NCBI RefSeq assembly: GCF_002095435.2
Contig: NZ_MJEJ02000034.1
Location: 55,091-119,090, forward strand
DNA length: 64,000 bases
From: Williamsia sp. 1138
GTDB taxonomy: Bacteria > Actinomycetota > Actinomycetes > Mycobacteriales > Mycobacteriaceae
Reading direction: 5' to 3'
A model generated the notes under the pieces. It searched no databases. It was not told the DNA's origin and was given only the letters and a program-made list of their open reading frames with translations. Each line of letters opens with the position of its first letter. Positions within the stretch are counted from its first letter, which is position 1. Positions 43,362 to 51,697 of this stretch are shown one piece after another. A program made the position numbers and the translations under genes.

Positions 43362-43441
43362 GCGAGGCATGCGGCTGCGGGCACGACGAACCCAGTGAGG
43401 AAGAGCAGGCGGTCTGCGCCGCAAGGGATTTGCGGTTCTGA
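43358..43441 (+). pseudogene. Truncated start of a P-type metal ATPase
   Basis: The ATG overlaps the cmtR stop, and the frame reads MSEACGCGHDEPSEEEQ before going out of frame and stopping after 27 residues. The Cys-rich, His/Asp-containing start is like the N-terminus of CadA-type pumps; the intact one here begins MADACCGPADHDAE. The remainder of the gene is gone, leaving an orphan sensor. Confidence 0.55.
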
Positions 43442-43608
43442 TCCTGGTTCGTTCCGGTAATCCGCCGGTGCCTTCTGGCTGCGGCGAAGCGACATCGCTG
43501 CCCCAGCGGGTACGGCGTCCTCCTGTGCGGTGTGACGGCGGCCTTCATCTACGACTTCCCGGCTGCACCGAGTCTCGCGGTTCCTGTGGTCAGGCGTTAG
43601 ATTGGGTG

Positions 43609-44034
43609 ATGAGTTTGTTGAGGGTGGTGCCGGCGCTGCCGGTCGAGCGAATCGTGCTCGGTGTGGAGTTCTATTGCACACGACTTGGGTTCACGGTTAT
43701 CGCATCAGATGAGGGGTTCGCGAAACTGGTGCGCGAGGGTGCTGAGGTGCATCTATGGGCGGCGTTCGACGACGATTGGCGTGCGCGTTCTGACTTTGTC
43801 GCGATGCCGATCTGCAGTGGGGCAGAAAGCTTCATCGCGGGAACGGCTAGTTGCCGGATAGAGACCGACGGGTTGGACGAGCTCTACCGCGAGATGGCGG
43901 CGGCTCAGGTTCTTCATCCGGGTGATGCTGGGGCGGGGCCCACGGACACTGAGTGGGGCACGCGAGAGTTCGCGGTACTTGATCTAGCTGGAAATCTGCT
44001 GACGTTTTTCTCGCCAGTAGCTCCCGGGACCTGA
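43609..44034 (+). CDS. Glyoxalase/bleomycin-resistance (VOC) protein
   Basis: 141 residues from ATG 43609. One VOC domain: VERIVLGVEFYCTRLGFTV opening, SCRIETDGLDELYREM in the middle, and WGTREFAVLDLAGNLLTFF at the end, like bleomycin-binding proteins and small dioxygenases. The active ligand set is incomplete by eye, so binding rather than catalysis is possible. It is next to a redox-type small protein, and both are found as relics at 38331. Confidence 0.82.
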   Translation: MSLLRVVPALPVERIVLGVEFYCTRLGFTVIASDEGFAKLVREGAEVHLWAAFDDDWRARSDFVAMPICSGAESFIAGTASCRIETDGLDELYREMAAAQVLHPGDAGAGPTDTEWGTREFAVLDLAGNLLTFFSPVAPGT

Positions 44035-44069
44035 GCACTCGTGCCGTCGAGCAGGGCAGGGTCGTTGAT

Positions 44070-44378
44070 ATGAGGGTGGAGATTCTCTATGTCGAGGGCT
44101 GCCCTAACTGGGTAGCGGCGGTCGAGCGCGTCCGTGCGGCGGCGGCCAAAATCGGAAGGACAGATCTCGAAATAGGGGTGCGGCGAATTGGGTCGGATGC
44201 CGAGGCGGCAGCGTCACCGTTCGCTGGTTCGCCGACGATACTCATCGATGGCGCTGATGCCTTCGACGATGCCCTTCACGTCGATCAACTTGCGTGCCGT
44301 CTCTACCGGACTGAAGCCGGTGCGTCCGGGCTGCCGTCCGTTGATCAACTGGCTGATGTCCTACACGCCAGAGGCTGA
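44070..44378 (+). CDS. Thioredoxin-fold small protein
   Basis: 102 residues. It opens with a strand and active-site-like EILYVEGCPNW, then an alternating helix-strand pattern and cis-Pro loop GSPTILIDG. Proteins with this GCPNW opening are sometimes named DF-family (seleno)proteins or alkylmercury-lyase-associated thioredoxins. Only one Cys is at the redox motif. Starts 35 bp after the VOC gene and is probably in one operon. Confidence 0.7.
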   Translation: MRVEILYVEGCPNWVAAVERVRAAAAKIGRTDLEIGVRRIGSDAEAAASPFAGSPTILIDGADAFDDALHVDQLACRLYRTEAGASGLPSVDQLADVLHARG

Positions 44379-44471
44379 GCGATTCACAACTGGTCTGTTG
44401 CAGGAGCTCAGGAACGCCTCTGCCACGTCACAGTCAAGAGCTCGAACTGGACTGGCCGGACTGTAGGACTG

Positions 44472-44510
44472 TATCAGTCTGTATAAGATCTCGCCTTATA
44501 GAGACTGATA
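44472..44510. promoter_or_regulatory. 39-bp near-perfect palindrome before the AAA ATPase
   Basis: Arms TATCAGTCT / AGACTGATA (44472-44480, 44502-44510) and inner GTATAAG / CTTATAG around a 7-bp centre. TAGTGT (44517-44522) behind it is a -10 candidate placing the start of transcription at the GTG (44529). It could be an autoregulatory operator or a recombination site. Confidence 0.6.
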
Positions 44511-44528
44511 CTTTGCTAGTGTCTGCGG

Positions 44529-45704
44529 GTGGAATCTGGCCTCAATCCCTTCACGCCCGGTTCGGGTACTCGTCCGCCTGAGCTGGTAGGGCGTACTCGG
44601 GAACTGGAGCGTTTCGATCTGCTTGTCGCGCGGGTCAAGCAACGCCGCTACGACCGTGGGTTGATGCTGCAAGGGCTGCGTGGTGTGGGAAAAACGACGT
44701 TGTTGGCGACCATGGCTGACCAAGCCCGGCGTAACGACTGGGTCGTTGTCGAAGTCGAAGCACAGACAAGTCAGGAAGGCGCCGAAGCCCTGCGCCGGCG
44801 AATCTCCAAAGACGTCACCCGGGCGCTTCGACGCCGAAAGTTCGCCCGGTCGATCGTGGACCGACTCCGGTCGATGACCGAAGAGTTCTCGGTGTCAGCG
44901 ACCGCGTTCGGCACGGGAGTCAGCGTGTCCAAAGCAGCGCCGCCACCGCAAGCATCGCTGGGGGTGGAGTTCGAAGATCTCGTGGAAGAGCTATGCGATG
45001 AACTGCGCAAAGAAGGCAACGCGTTCGGAGTGTTCGTCGACGAAATGCAGGAGCTCGAGGCGCCGCTGCTCCAGGTCCTGCTAGCAACCCAACACCGTGC
45101 CGCCCAACGGGGATGGCCGTTCTTTCTGGTCGGGGCGGGACTGCCGAACCTCCCTCAAGTCTTAGCTGATGCGCGATCCTACGCGGAACGGCAATTCGAC
45201 TACCGCACCATCGGACCAGTGTCCAACGACGAAGCACGGGCGGCGATCGTCGCGCCGATTTCCCGACTGGGACAAGCCGTCACCGACGAGGCCGCTGACT
45301 ACGTGGTCACTGCCAGCGCCGGCTACCCATACTTCCTGCAAGTGTTTGGATACGAACTATGGCGCGTGGCAACAGGATCACCGTTCAGCGTGATTGAAGC
45401 CGAAGACGCGGTGAGCACCGGACATGCCTCCCTCGACTCTGGCTTCTACAGCTCACGGTGGCTCCGCGCCACCGAGACCGAACGGCGATATCTACACGCC
45501 ATGGCTGTCAGCGGTACCGAGCAACCGCGATCCTCCGCGGTCGCCACAGCCCTGGGTAGCTCCATGCAATCGGTGGCACCGCACCGCGACGCCTGCATCA
45601 AGAAAGGCTTAATCTGGGCACCCGAACGCGGGGTCGTAGCCTTCACCGTTCCCGGCATGGCCGAGTTCATTCGCCGTCAAAACAACACTGAGCCAGCAAA
45701 CTGA
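44529..45704 (+). CDS. AAA-type ATPase of unknown function
   Basis: 391 residues from GTG 44529. P-loop MLQGLRGVGKTTLLA (about 45-59), Walker B GVFVDEMQELE (about 166-176), and a sensor region FFLVGAGLPNLP. The C-terminal part (about 230-391) is helical, ending in a winged-helix-like segment with FTVPGMAEFIRR. It resembles small archaeal/bacterial STAND-like or ORC-like ATPases. With no partner gene, it may be a single-gene defence or regulatory factor. The start follows from the near-leaderless promoter. Confidence 0.75.
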   Translation: MESGLNPFTPGSGTRPPELVGRTRELERFDLLVARVKQRRYDRGLMLQGLRGVGKTTLLATMADQARRNDWVVVEVEAQTSQEGAEALRRRISKDVTRALRRRKFARSIVDRLRSMTEEFSVSATAFGTGVSVSKAAPPPQASLGVEFEDLVEELCDELRKEGNAFGVFVDEMQELEAPLLQVLLATQHRAAQRGWPFFLVGAGLPNLPQVLADARSYAERQFDYRTIGPVSNDEARAAIVAPISRLGQAVTDEAADYVVTASAGYPYFLQVFGYELWRVATGSPFSVIEAEDAVSTGHASLDSGFYSSRWLRATETERRYLHAMAVSGTEQPRSSAVATALGSSMQSVAPHRDACIKKGLIWAPERGVVAFTVPGMAEFIRRQNNTEPAN

Positions 45705-46139
45705 CCCCCGATGGCAAAGAGTGCCAGGTAGGCGAGTCCGTCGTCGTTGGGCTTGGGCCCGATCGTCTACCAACTCGGGCGACCTACCACTCGTCGCAGC
45801 TGCTTCCGGAATCTTCGTGACGTCGAACGCGTGAACCTGTGCACTTACGCACGGCCGACGCTGCGACCTCACTGAGGCGCCGCTACACCGTGGTTCGGGA
45901 TACCTTTCGTCACTGGTGTCGAAAGGCGTTGCTGCGAAACGGAAGCAGTTAGTGAGACGCATTGGCGTGTAGGACGAGTAAGAATGCTCTTATAGCAGTG
46001 ATTTTCAACGGGTCGAGATACCACGGACGGTCACTACTGAGAGACTGTTGCCCTGGGGCGTCAGGCCTTGGCAGTCACCTCCGGTCGCGTCGGCGGAAGC
46101 TGGCCGTAAGTTCTCATCAGGCCGAACTACGCTGGTCAG
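45705..46139. other. Intergenic region with a third copy of the shared inverted repeat
   Basis: No gene is recognised. CCTTTCG and CGAAAGG (45903-45909, 45920-45926) flank TCACTGGTG, the core shared with 37767 and 47207. Confidence 0.45.
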
Positions 46140-46562
46140 ATGCGAGTCAAATGCACCATCGTCCTCACCGTTGCGGCAGTTCTGATGACCGCCGCGTGTT
46201 CTGCGGAAGAGGACGCTCCGAGAGTTTCCGCACCGCAAGCATTCGTTGATCGCTCGACGCTGCCTAGTTGCGGGGAGACCACAGCTAAAGGGCCCGATTC
46301 CACCCTCGCCGAGTTGTACCCGCAGTCAATTGTGGACTGCCTCCTGAGGAGCCGCTACGGGAAGGGCGCGGAGCTGAGCGTCACTGCCTTTACGACCGAG
46401 GGTGACCCGATCAGAACGTACTATCGGACGGCTGAAAGCGCCTCAACCGTCGAAGTTTTCCTAGATAGGTCCCGCGACGGCGGCAAAGAATGGGTGCAAA
46501 TTTCATGCGAGGTACCCACAATCACTGCCGATGCCCTCCGGACGTGTACGAGCAACTACTAG
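46140..46562 (+). CDS. Small predicted lipoprotein
   Basis: 140 residues with an N-terminal signal and lipobox (LMTAAC, Cys about 20). The mature protein has five more Cys-containing points (PSCGET, VDCLL, ISCEV, RTCTS), suggesting two disulfides. I see no family. It stands alone between the ATPase and the DUF4267-like gene. Confidence 0.6.
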   Translation: MRVKCTIVLTVAAVLMTAACSAEEDAPRVSAPQAFVDRSTLPSCGETTAKGPDSTLAELYPQSIVDCLLRSRYGKGAELSVTAFTTEGDPIRTYYRTAESASTVEVFLDRSRDGGKEWVQISCEVPTITADALRTCTSNY

Positions 46563-46687
46563 CCGGGATGCGAGCCAGCCCGGATAGAGCAATATTGTGC
46601 GAAGAATCGTCGAACAATGCAGTGACACAGATCTGCTCATGTTTCTGGACTTGTCCTAGTTAAAGCCGAGATTGAGTTTACGTCGGG

Positions 46688-47098
46688 TTAGCTGCGATGG
46701 CAGGATTTGTCCCGGACCGATTGGCGTAGCAGCGAAGGTCCTATGGCTGCCACGACCGCAGTACCACCAGCAAGTAGGACCCCGACTCCAGCGGCTCGGC
46801 GGGGGACGCCGTTGCGGGCGGCCGCGATGACTACGCCCGCATCCACAAGGTCCATCGCGATACCGGCCTGCAGTACTAATCGTCTAACGGTCTGATCGGG
46901 GTGAAGGGCCGCAGCGCCAAGGATGATATCGCGAACGCCGAATGCTCTAATCCAGATGCCGCGGTCTGGCCCGGGGTAGTCGACCCCGAGGACGCGATGA
47001 ACGCGGGCCGGTGCCAGTGCTGTCGTCGCGCCCCATATGATTCGGCCGAGGCCGATCGCTGAGGCAACTGTCCGTTCTGCGTCATTTGTCCGATTCAC
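46688..47098 (-). CDS. DUF4267-like small membrane protein
   Basis: 136 residues from GTG 47098, with four weakly hydrophobic helices. The conserved pattern IGLGRIIWGATTALAPARV, FGVRDIILGAAAL, GIAMDLVDAGVVIAAA is that of DUF4267 proteins, whose function is unknown. Promoter at 47207-47225, 110 bp upstream. It is the intact copy of the broken gene at 37826-38215; two independent copies suggest a mobile module. Confidence 0.75.
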   Translation of the reverse strand: MNRTNDAERTVASAIGLGRIIWGATTALAPARVHRVLGVDYPGPDRGIWIRAFGVRDIILGAAALHPDQTVRRLVLQAGIAMDLVDAGVVIAAARNGVPRRAAGVGVLLAGGTAVVAAIGPSLLRQSVRDKSCHRS

Positions 47099-47206
47099 GG
47101 TACCTGTTCTATCACTGCGGAGCTAGAGCCATTTGAAGCTGTGCCAGGACCCGCGACGCGCGAGCCGGGCGCAGGTCGGGCAACGCGACTCCCGGATCGC
47201 GTAGCG

Positions 47207-47225
47207 TTTCGTCACTGGTGACAAA
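47207..47225. promoter_or_regulatory. Inverted repeat upstream of the DUF4267-like gene
   Basis: TTTCGTCAC and GTGACAAAA around a 2-bp centre, one mismatch. To the right, a TACTGT hexamer and ATTACGCCGATA match the same features at 37767, indicating a divergent promoter with a truncated right-hand gene. Confidence 0.5.
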
Positions 47226-47387
47226 ATGTACTGTGCCACAATTGATTACGCCGATAATATATATTATGTCAAGTAAACTTGACAAGTGGCTAGTGGGGAT
47301 AATACGACGGGCCGATGTGGTGGCATGGCGACCTCTCTGTGTCCGACCCATCGATTAGAGTGAGCTAGTTGACAATAAGGAGTCTGC

Positions 47388-48101
47388 ATGTTCCCGAGCA
47401 TCGAGACGAGCGTCCGAGACATCATGACGGCGACGTGGGACATCACTGAAGGGCGAGTAGTCCCAAAGACCGATGACATCGTGATGAGGAATGGTGGACG
47501 CAAGATCGATGCGACCTATGCCTACGCCGATCTAGCAGACTCAAGCACGATCGCTCAATACCTCGATAAAGAAGTCGCGGCGAAGATTATTCGAGCCTTT
47601 GTAAACTCCGCCACGCGGATATTGCGCCACTACGGTGGCGAGATCCGCTCGTTCGATGGTGACCGAGTCATGGCGATATTTATCGGCGAGAGAAAGAACT
47701 GGAACGCAGTCCGTTCAGCGCTCGCGATTCATTCGGCTGTCGTCGATGTCATCCGCCCGGCGATCGAGAATAACTGGGACTGGTCGAATACGAGTAAACA
47801 GCTTTACAGGATTGGCCATCGCGTCGGTATAGACACTGGTGAGTCATTGGTTGTTCGCGGCGGTGCCCGGGACAACAACGATCTCATCTCGATCGGGGGT
47901 GCACCGAACATCGCCGCGAAGCTCAGCGACTTGAAGAGCGGTCACGCCACCTATATCACCAAGCGTGTCTACGACGAGCTCGACGATGACTTGCTTACGC
48001 ATCCTGAAACTGGACGTTTCTGGAGCAGGTTGCCTACTGCAGTAACGATCGGTGGTGTGTCGAACATTGTCTATGGGTCTAACACCCGTTGGGAAGTCTG
48101 A
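47388..48101 (+). CDS. pycC: Pycsar-type nucleotide cyclase (PycC)
   Basis: 237 residues from ATG 47388, with AAGGAG at 47377-47382. A single class III cyclase domain: the metal Asp are Asp48 in YAYADLADSS and Asp92 in RSFDGDRVMAIF, and GAPNIAAKLS (170-179) holds the transition-state Asn. There is no sensor domain, as in PycC enzymes that make cCMP or cUMP on phage infection. The stop overlaps the effector start as TGATG. The cyclase plus membrane effector pair is the basis for the call; base specificity cannot be read by eye. Confidence 0.82.
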   Translation: MFPSIETSVRDIMTATWDITEGRVVPKTDDIVMRNGGRKIDATYAYADLADSSTIAQYLDKEVAAKIIRAFVNSATRILRHYGGEIRSFDGDRVMAIFIGERKNWNAVRSALAIHSAVVDVIRPAIENNWDWSNTSKQLYRIGHRVGIDTGESLVVRGGARDNNDLISIGGAPNIAAKLSDLKSGHATYITKRVYDELDDDLLTHPETGRFWSRLPTAVTIGGVSNIVYGSNTRWEV

Positions 48102-48592
48102 TGGCTAGCGATCCAGTCGACACCGCCTGGAAAATACATGCCGCTGTGGTGGATTGGACTGGCAAGGTCGACAGCAAAGCGTCCTTCACTCTCACGATTC
48201 AAACCGCGATCATGGCCGGCATCATCACGATGTCGACCGACAATCGCGTGCTCGCGGACCTTAGCGGTCCCAAGGAGATCTTCTACACCATCGGTGTGGT
48301 CCTCGTAGGTTTGGCGATGCTGGGCTCTGCCGCAGTCGTGATCCCTCAGTTGAGGCGGTCCAAAACGCTCAAGACCGAGTCGTCGAACAACTTCATCTAC
48401 TTCGGTCACCTGCGACATCTAGATCCAGCGGACATCGAGCGACAGATCAAGAACGCCGACTTGCTGCCGGTCTTGTCACATCAACTGCAGGTAATGAGCA
48501 ATATCGCTTGGTGGAAACATCGCCTCGCACAAGCGTCAATGATTCTCGCAATCCTAGGCATCATCCCGATCGTCATAGTCGCCTTGGTCTAG
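48101..48592 (+). CDS. Pycsar membrane effector (PycTM)
   Basis: 163 residues from ATG 48101, overlapping the cyclase stop. An amphipathic N-terminal helix with AVVDWTGKVDSKASFTLTIQ (the W...D.K..L signature of Pycsar effector domain proteins), then helices at about 30-44, 61-82 and 145-163, and a polar central domain with FGHLRHLD. Binding of the cyclic pyrimidine nucleotide by such effectors leads to membrane disruption and abortive infection. The overlap makes co-expression obligatory. Confidence 0.8.
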   Translation: MASDPVDTAWKIHAAVVDWTGKVDSKASFTLTIQTAIMAGIITMSTDNRVLADLSGPKEIFYTIGVVLVGLAMLGSAAVVIPQLRRSKTLKTESSNNFIYFGHLRHLDPADIERQIKNADLLPVLSHQLQVMSNIAWWKHRLAQASMILAILGIIPIVIVALV

Positions 48593-48826
48593 CTAGGCTG
48601 CTGACGAGTGCCGCCTGGCGCTGTACCGCGTGTTCTCGCGCCCGAACCACATGTCCCCGGTCCGGGATTCGGTTCCTCGCTTCTAACGAGCGGCGGTAGA
48701 ACAGCAAAAGAGCGACTACTTCTCGACTTCGACACGAACTCGTCGGCAGGCCATCGTCCAGTCCGTGTGTTTCGCAGGGGGGCGGGCTAGTTTGGTTGCA
48801 CCGCCCGGCCACAAGGAGGATCTTCG

Positions 48827-49729
48827 ATGGCGCTGACTTACCCATCCTTTCGTGTGTTGGCTTGGCTGGCCGGAACTAGCGGCCAACACCCGCCGGTCGA
48901 GGTATGCGCTGGGAATGATCTGGCGCTTGCCTATGACCAGCTGCGCCAGGCCGACCTAATACTCGACACATCCGACAAGGACACTGTAGGTGCTGGCCCC
49001 TTCGTGCTCAGTGCTGCTGGCCGAGTTGAGGCTTCCTTGGCCGCGGTCGAGTACCGGGCCGAGCTGGCCCGTCGGGGCGTTCTGAGATGGGTCCTTGATG
49101 ACTATCGGTCGTTGGATGGACTCGAGTCGAGCGACGCAGGTAACGACTACACCGGCCCACTCACCCATCGCGAGGTGGTGGACGCCGCCAACGAACTTGC
49201 GATGGAACACCTACTTGAGGGCGAGCGCAGAGGGGACGGCGAGTTCTTCCTGGTACGTGCGACCCCGCGGGGTCAACGTGCGTTACGGGGTCCGGCACCG
49301 ATCGTCGGGTACCAGTCACCTACAGCAACAAACAATCATCACCATCGGTCCACGGTTACGATCAGCGGCTCTCAGAACCAGGTTGCGTTTGGCAATTCAG
49401 GATCAGTTGATCAGCGGTTGAAGAACGTCAACAACTCCACTGCCATCGCTCCCGGCTTCGAAAAGGTTGCTGAGAGCATCCAGTATCTGCTGAACCGCCT
49501 CGACGCTTTAGCTCTTAACGACGATGACGATCAAGAGGTACGCGACCATGCCGCCGTCGTGGTCGGTGAGATCGTCCGGGACAACCCCGATCGCACCACT
49601 ATCAAACGTGCAATCAACTCGGTCCGTGGCGTTCTCGCCCCGATTAGCCTCGGTGTGGCGGCGGCTGCCACCGCTGAATCAACAGAGACAGCGCGCGGGC
49701 TGATTGAAGCGCTGACCGGGCTCGTGTAG
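48827..49729 (+). CDS. Hypothetical protein next to the Pycsar pair
   Basis: 300 residues. The N-terminal 140 residues are helical with two winged-helix-like parts. A repeat-like linker, STVTISGSQNQVAFGNSGSV (about 178-197), recalls the short G-S-x-N-x-x-x-G-N segments of several defence-associated proteins. The C-terminus (about 230-300) is helical and ends with GVAAAATAESTETARGLIEALTGL, a common ending of small toxin- or defence-linked proteins. No enzyme motif is found. Upstream is AAGGAGG (48810-48816). Confidence 0.6.
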   Translation: MALTYPSFRVLAWLAGTSGQHPPVEVCAGNDLALAYDQLRQADLILDTSDKDTVGAGPFVLSAAGRVEASLAAVEYRAELARRGVLRWVLDDYRSLDGLESSDAGNDYTGPLTHREVVDAANELAMEHLLEGERRGDGEFFLVRATPRGQRALRGPAPIVGYQSPTATNNHHHRSTVTISGSQNQVAFGNSGSVDQRLKNVNNSTAIAPGFEKVAESIQYLLNRLDALALNDDDDQEVRDHAAVVVGEIVRDNPDRTTIKRAINSVRGVLAPISLGVAAAATAESTETARGLIEALTGLV

Positions 49730-49758
49730 AGCTGAAACAACCGCCGATAAACCCCAGA

Positions 49759-49808
49759 GCTACCGCGACACCAAGCCCTACCGCGACCTAGCGCAGCTCC
49801 CGCACAGC
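49759..49808 (+). repeat. 50-bp segment shared with 60963-61009
   Basis: The stretch beginning GCTACCGCGACACCAAGCCCT and ending CTCCCGCACA recurs at 60964 with about four-fifths identity. In both places it borders a cargo gene and is followed by a terminator-like GGCC hairpin and a type-1 leader. Confidence 0.55.
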
Positions 49809-49851
49809 CAGCTTCCAGCGTCGACGACCTGGAGCCACACACCCACCCCAA

Positions 49852-49885
49852 GGCCAGGCCACCCCACCAGGTGGCCGGCCTTTCG
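49852..49885 (+). terminator. Terminator-like hairpin
   Basis: GGCCAGGCCACC and GGTGGCCGGCC pair around CCCACCA and are followed by TTTCGTTTG, a short T-rich tract. Confidence 0.6.
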
Positions 49886-49908
49886 TTTGTCCGCTGACGC
49901 GGCCACGA

Positions 49909-50217
49909 CTGCCCGCTACGCGGTCACCTACTCGGAGCGCCTGCGGCGCACTGTGACCCGGCCCTGGCGGGCCGGGAATCTGTGTTTTGTCCCTTCTGGC
50001 CTTCCGAGTGTGACCGGCGTCGACCTCCCGGGCGATACCCGACTCCGCTGCGCTGCGGCCCAGGGGCCCGAAAACTATTTCAACCCGTGCTTCGCAGAAA
50101 AACTTTTCGTCCGGGTCCCACCCTCCCGGTCTCCTACCCGGTCCACATCGTGCATGCCAGAAGGGCAAAAAAGTTGGCGGACATCAGGTCTGCCGCACCA
50201 ATGCAGTGGAGGTCACC
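49909..50217 (+). promoter_or_regulatory. Type-1 structured leader, copy 1
   Basis: Elements in order: hairpin GGTCAC...GTGACC with inner GCGCC-tgc-GGCGC (49922-49958); hairpin CCCGGCCC / GGGCCGGG (49957-49976); left arm TTTTGTCCCTTCTGGC (49985-50000); a long middle with a GAAAA/TTTTC stem; right arm GCCAGAAGGGCAAAA (50156-50170) pairing with the left arm; hairpin GGCGGAC / GTCTGCC region (50177-50194); and GGAGG six bases before the ATG. Confidence 0.75.
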
Positions 50218-51156
50218 ATGGACAACAACACCCCGATCACGCTTTCCGCACCGGCCAGTCTCATCGCCGCGCTCCCGGCGTTCCTCGGCTTCATCCCGAC
50301 CGAGGCAGTCGTCGTGGTCGCACTCAAAGACGACGAGGTTTTGTTCGTCGCGCGCATCGACATCGCCACCATCGGTCAGGGTGCAGTCACGATCTTCGAC
50401 ACCGCCCGCCAGCACCACGCCGCGAGCGTCGTCGTCGTGGCCATTGCCAGCGATCCAGACACCGGTGCCAGCGCCGCCACAGACACCGCGGCAACAGCGG
50501 AACTGATGGGCATCGAGGTCACCCAGGTCCTCTACACCCCCAGCTGCGACGAGCAGAACTTCTGGGCTGACCTGCGCACCAACGATGCAGGGATGACCGC
50601 GGACTACCGCACCAGCCCCCTCGCCCTCGCCCGCAGCGTCCAGTCAGGGCGGACCATCGCCGGAAGCCGGGAGGCTCTGCGCGAGTTGTTCACCCTCGCC
50701 GACACCGCCGACATCGATACCCCACGCAGTCTGCTCGACATCACCCGCGAGCTCTACGCCATCATCACCGGCCACGCGGCCGCCACCGCCGAGCTGGCCG
50801 CACATATTGCCAATGCCGTGGCCGAGAACATCAGCTACCGCGACGCACTGATCACCGTCAGCAGTCACAATTACCCGGCCGCCGCCGCGACGTTCATCCA
50901 GCTCGCCAACGCGCTGCGCGACGGCAAAAGAGCCGCAGTGCTGACCCTGGTGGTCGCCGCCGCTGCACTCGGTGGGAACGGCGGCCTGGCGAACGTGGCC
51001 GTCGAAGACGCAGAACGCAGCACTGCCGAACTCCCCCCGCTGATGACGCTCATCGACCGTGCGATGCGAGCGGGAATCTCACCCGACCAGCTCGCCCACG
51101 TCATACCGACCACCGAGGTTGCGCAAGCCACGATCGGAGGTGACTGGACCACCTAA
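50218..51156 (+). CDS. DUF4192 domain protein
   Basis: 312 residues from ATG 50218, with GGAGG (50208-50212) at the right distance. The DUF4192 signature is present: SLIAALPAFLGFIPTEAVVVVAL at the N-terminus, and YRDALITVSSHNYPAAAATFIQLA towards the end. Members are common on actinobacterial plasmids and chromosomes with no known role. A strong terminator follows (51173-51211). Its mRNA would carry the type-1 leader. Confidence 0.85.
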   Translation: MDNNTPITLSAPASLIAALPAFLGFIPTEAVVVVALKDDEVLFVARIDIATIGQGAVTIFDTARQHHAASVVVVAIASDPDTGASAATDTAATAELMGIEVTQVLYTPSCDEQNFWADLRTNDAGMTADYRTSPLALARSVQSGRTIAGSREALRELFTLADTADIDTPRSLLDITRELYAIITGHAAATAELAAHIANAVAENISYRDALITVSSHNYPAAAATFIQLANALRDGKRAAVLTLVVAAAALGGNGGLANVAVEDAERSTAELPPLMTLIDRAMRAGISPDQLAHVIPTTEVAQATIGGDWTT

Positions 51157-51172
51157 ACCGCATTGCCCTTCA

Positions 51173-51211
51173 CCAGTGAGGCCCGGAGACAAGCGCTCCG
51201 GGCCTCACTGG
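51173..51211 (+). terminator. Strong hairpin terminator after the DUF4192 gene
   Basis: A 16-bp perfect stem, CCAGTGAGGCCCGGAG / CTCCGGGCCTCACTGG, with a 7-base loop. There is no T-run, as often in high-GC actinobacteria. Confidence 0.8.
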
Positions 51212-51226
51212 TGTCTGCACACGTTC

Positions 51227-51373
51227 CTAGAGCAGTCGACGGTCAGCGTCGTCGACGGTCACCAGATCAACCCGGCCCGCGGGCCGGCCCAAGACCAGGG
51301 CCTCGAGATCGACGGCCTGCGGCCGCGCCCCTGACACCAGATCAACCGCCACACGCTCGGATGCACTGTTCAT
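51227..51373 (-). CDS. Possible small protein, 48 residues
   Basis: ATG 51373 with a G-rich patch upstream reads MNSASERVAVDLVSGARPQ and continues with an internal echo (VDLEALVLGRPAGRVDL) to a stop at 51227. It fills an otherwise empty region on the opposite strand and has no recognisable domain. Size and repetitiveness make it uncertain. Confidence 0.35.
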   Translation of the reverse strand: MNSASERVAVDLVSGARPQAVDLEALVLGRPAGRVDLVTVDDADRRLL

Positions 51374-51408
51374 GCCCACCACCCTAGCGGCCGGCACCCT
51401 TACTGTTT

Positions 51409-51697
51409 GCCCGCTGCGCGGTCACCTACTCGGAGCGCCTACGGCGCACAGTGACACCGGCCTTCGGCCGGGAAACCTTTTGTCCTTCTGGCCACTCGAT
51501 TTTGACCGGCGTCGACCTGCGCGCAAGACCCGGCTCCGCATTCGCTCCGGCCTGCCAGCTCGGAAACTTTTTCAACCCGTGCTTCGCAGAAAAACTTTCC
51601 GACCGAGTCTTGCGTTCCGGTCTCCTATGCCGGTCTGAATCGTGCTTGCCAGAAGGGCAAAAAAGTTGGCGGACACGACAACCCAGGGAGGCACGCC
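51409..51697 (+). promoter_or_regulatory. Type-1 structured leader, copy 2
   Basis: Hairpin 1 GGTCAC...GTGAC with GCGCC-tac-GGCGC; hairpin 2 CCGGCC-ttc-GGCCGG, a shortened but paired variant; arms TTTTGTCCTTCTGGC (51478-51492) and GCCAGAAGGGCAAAA (51648-51662); middle stem TCGGAAA / TTTCCGA. The hairpin before the ribosome-binding site is not preserved in this copy. AGGGAGG precedes the ATG by six bases. Confidence 0.75.
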
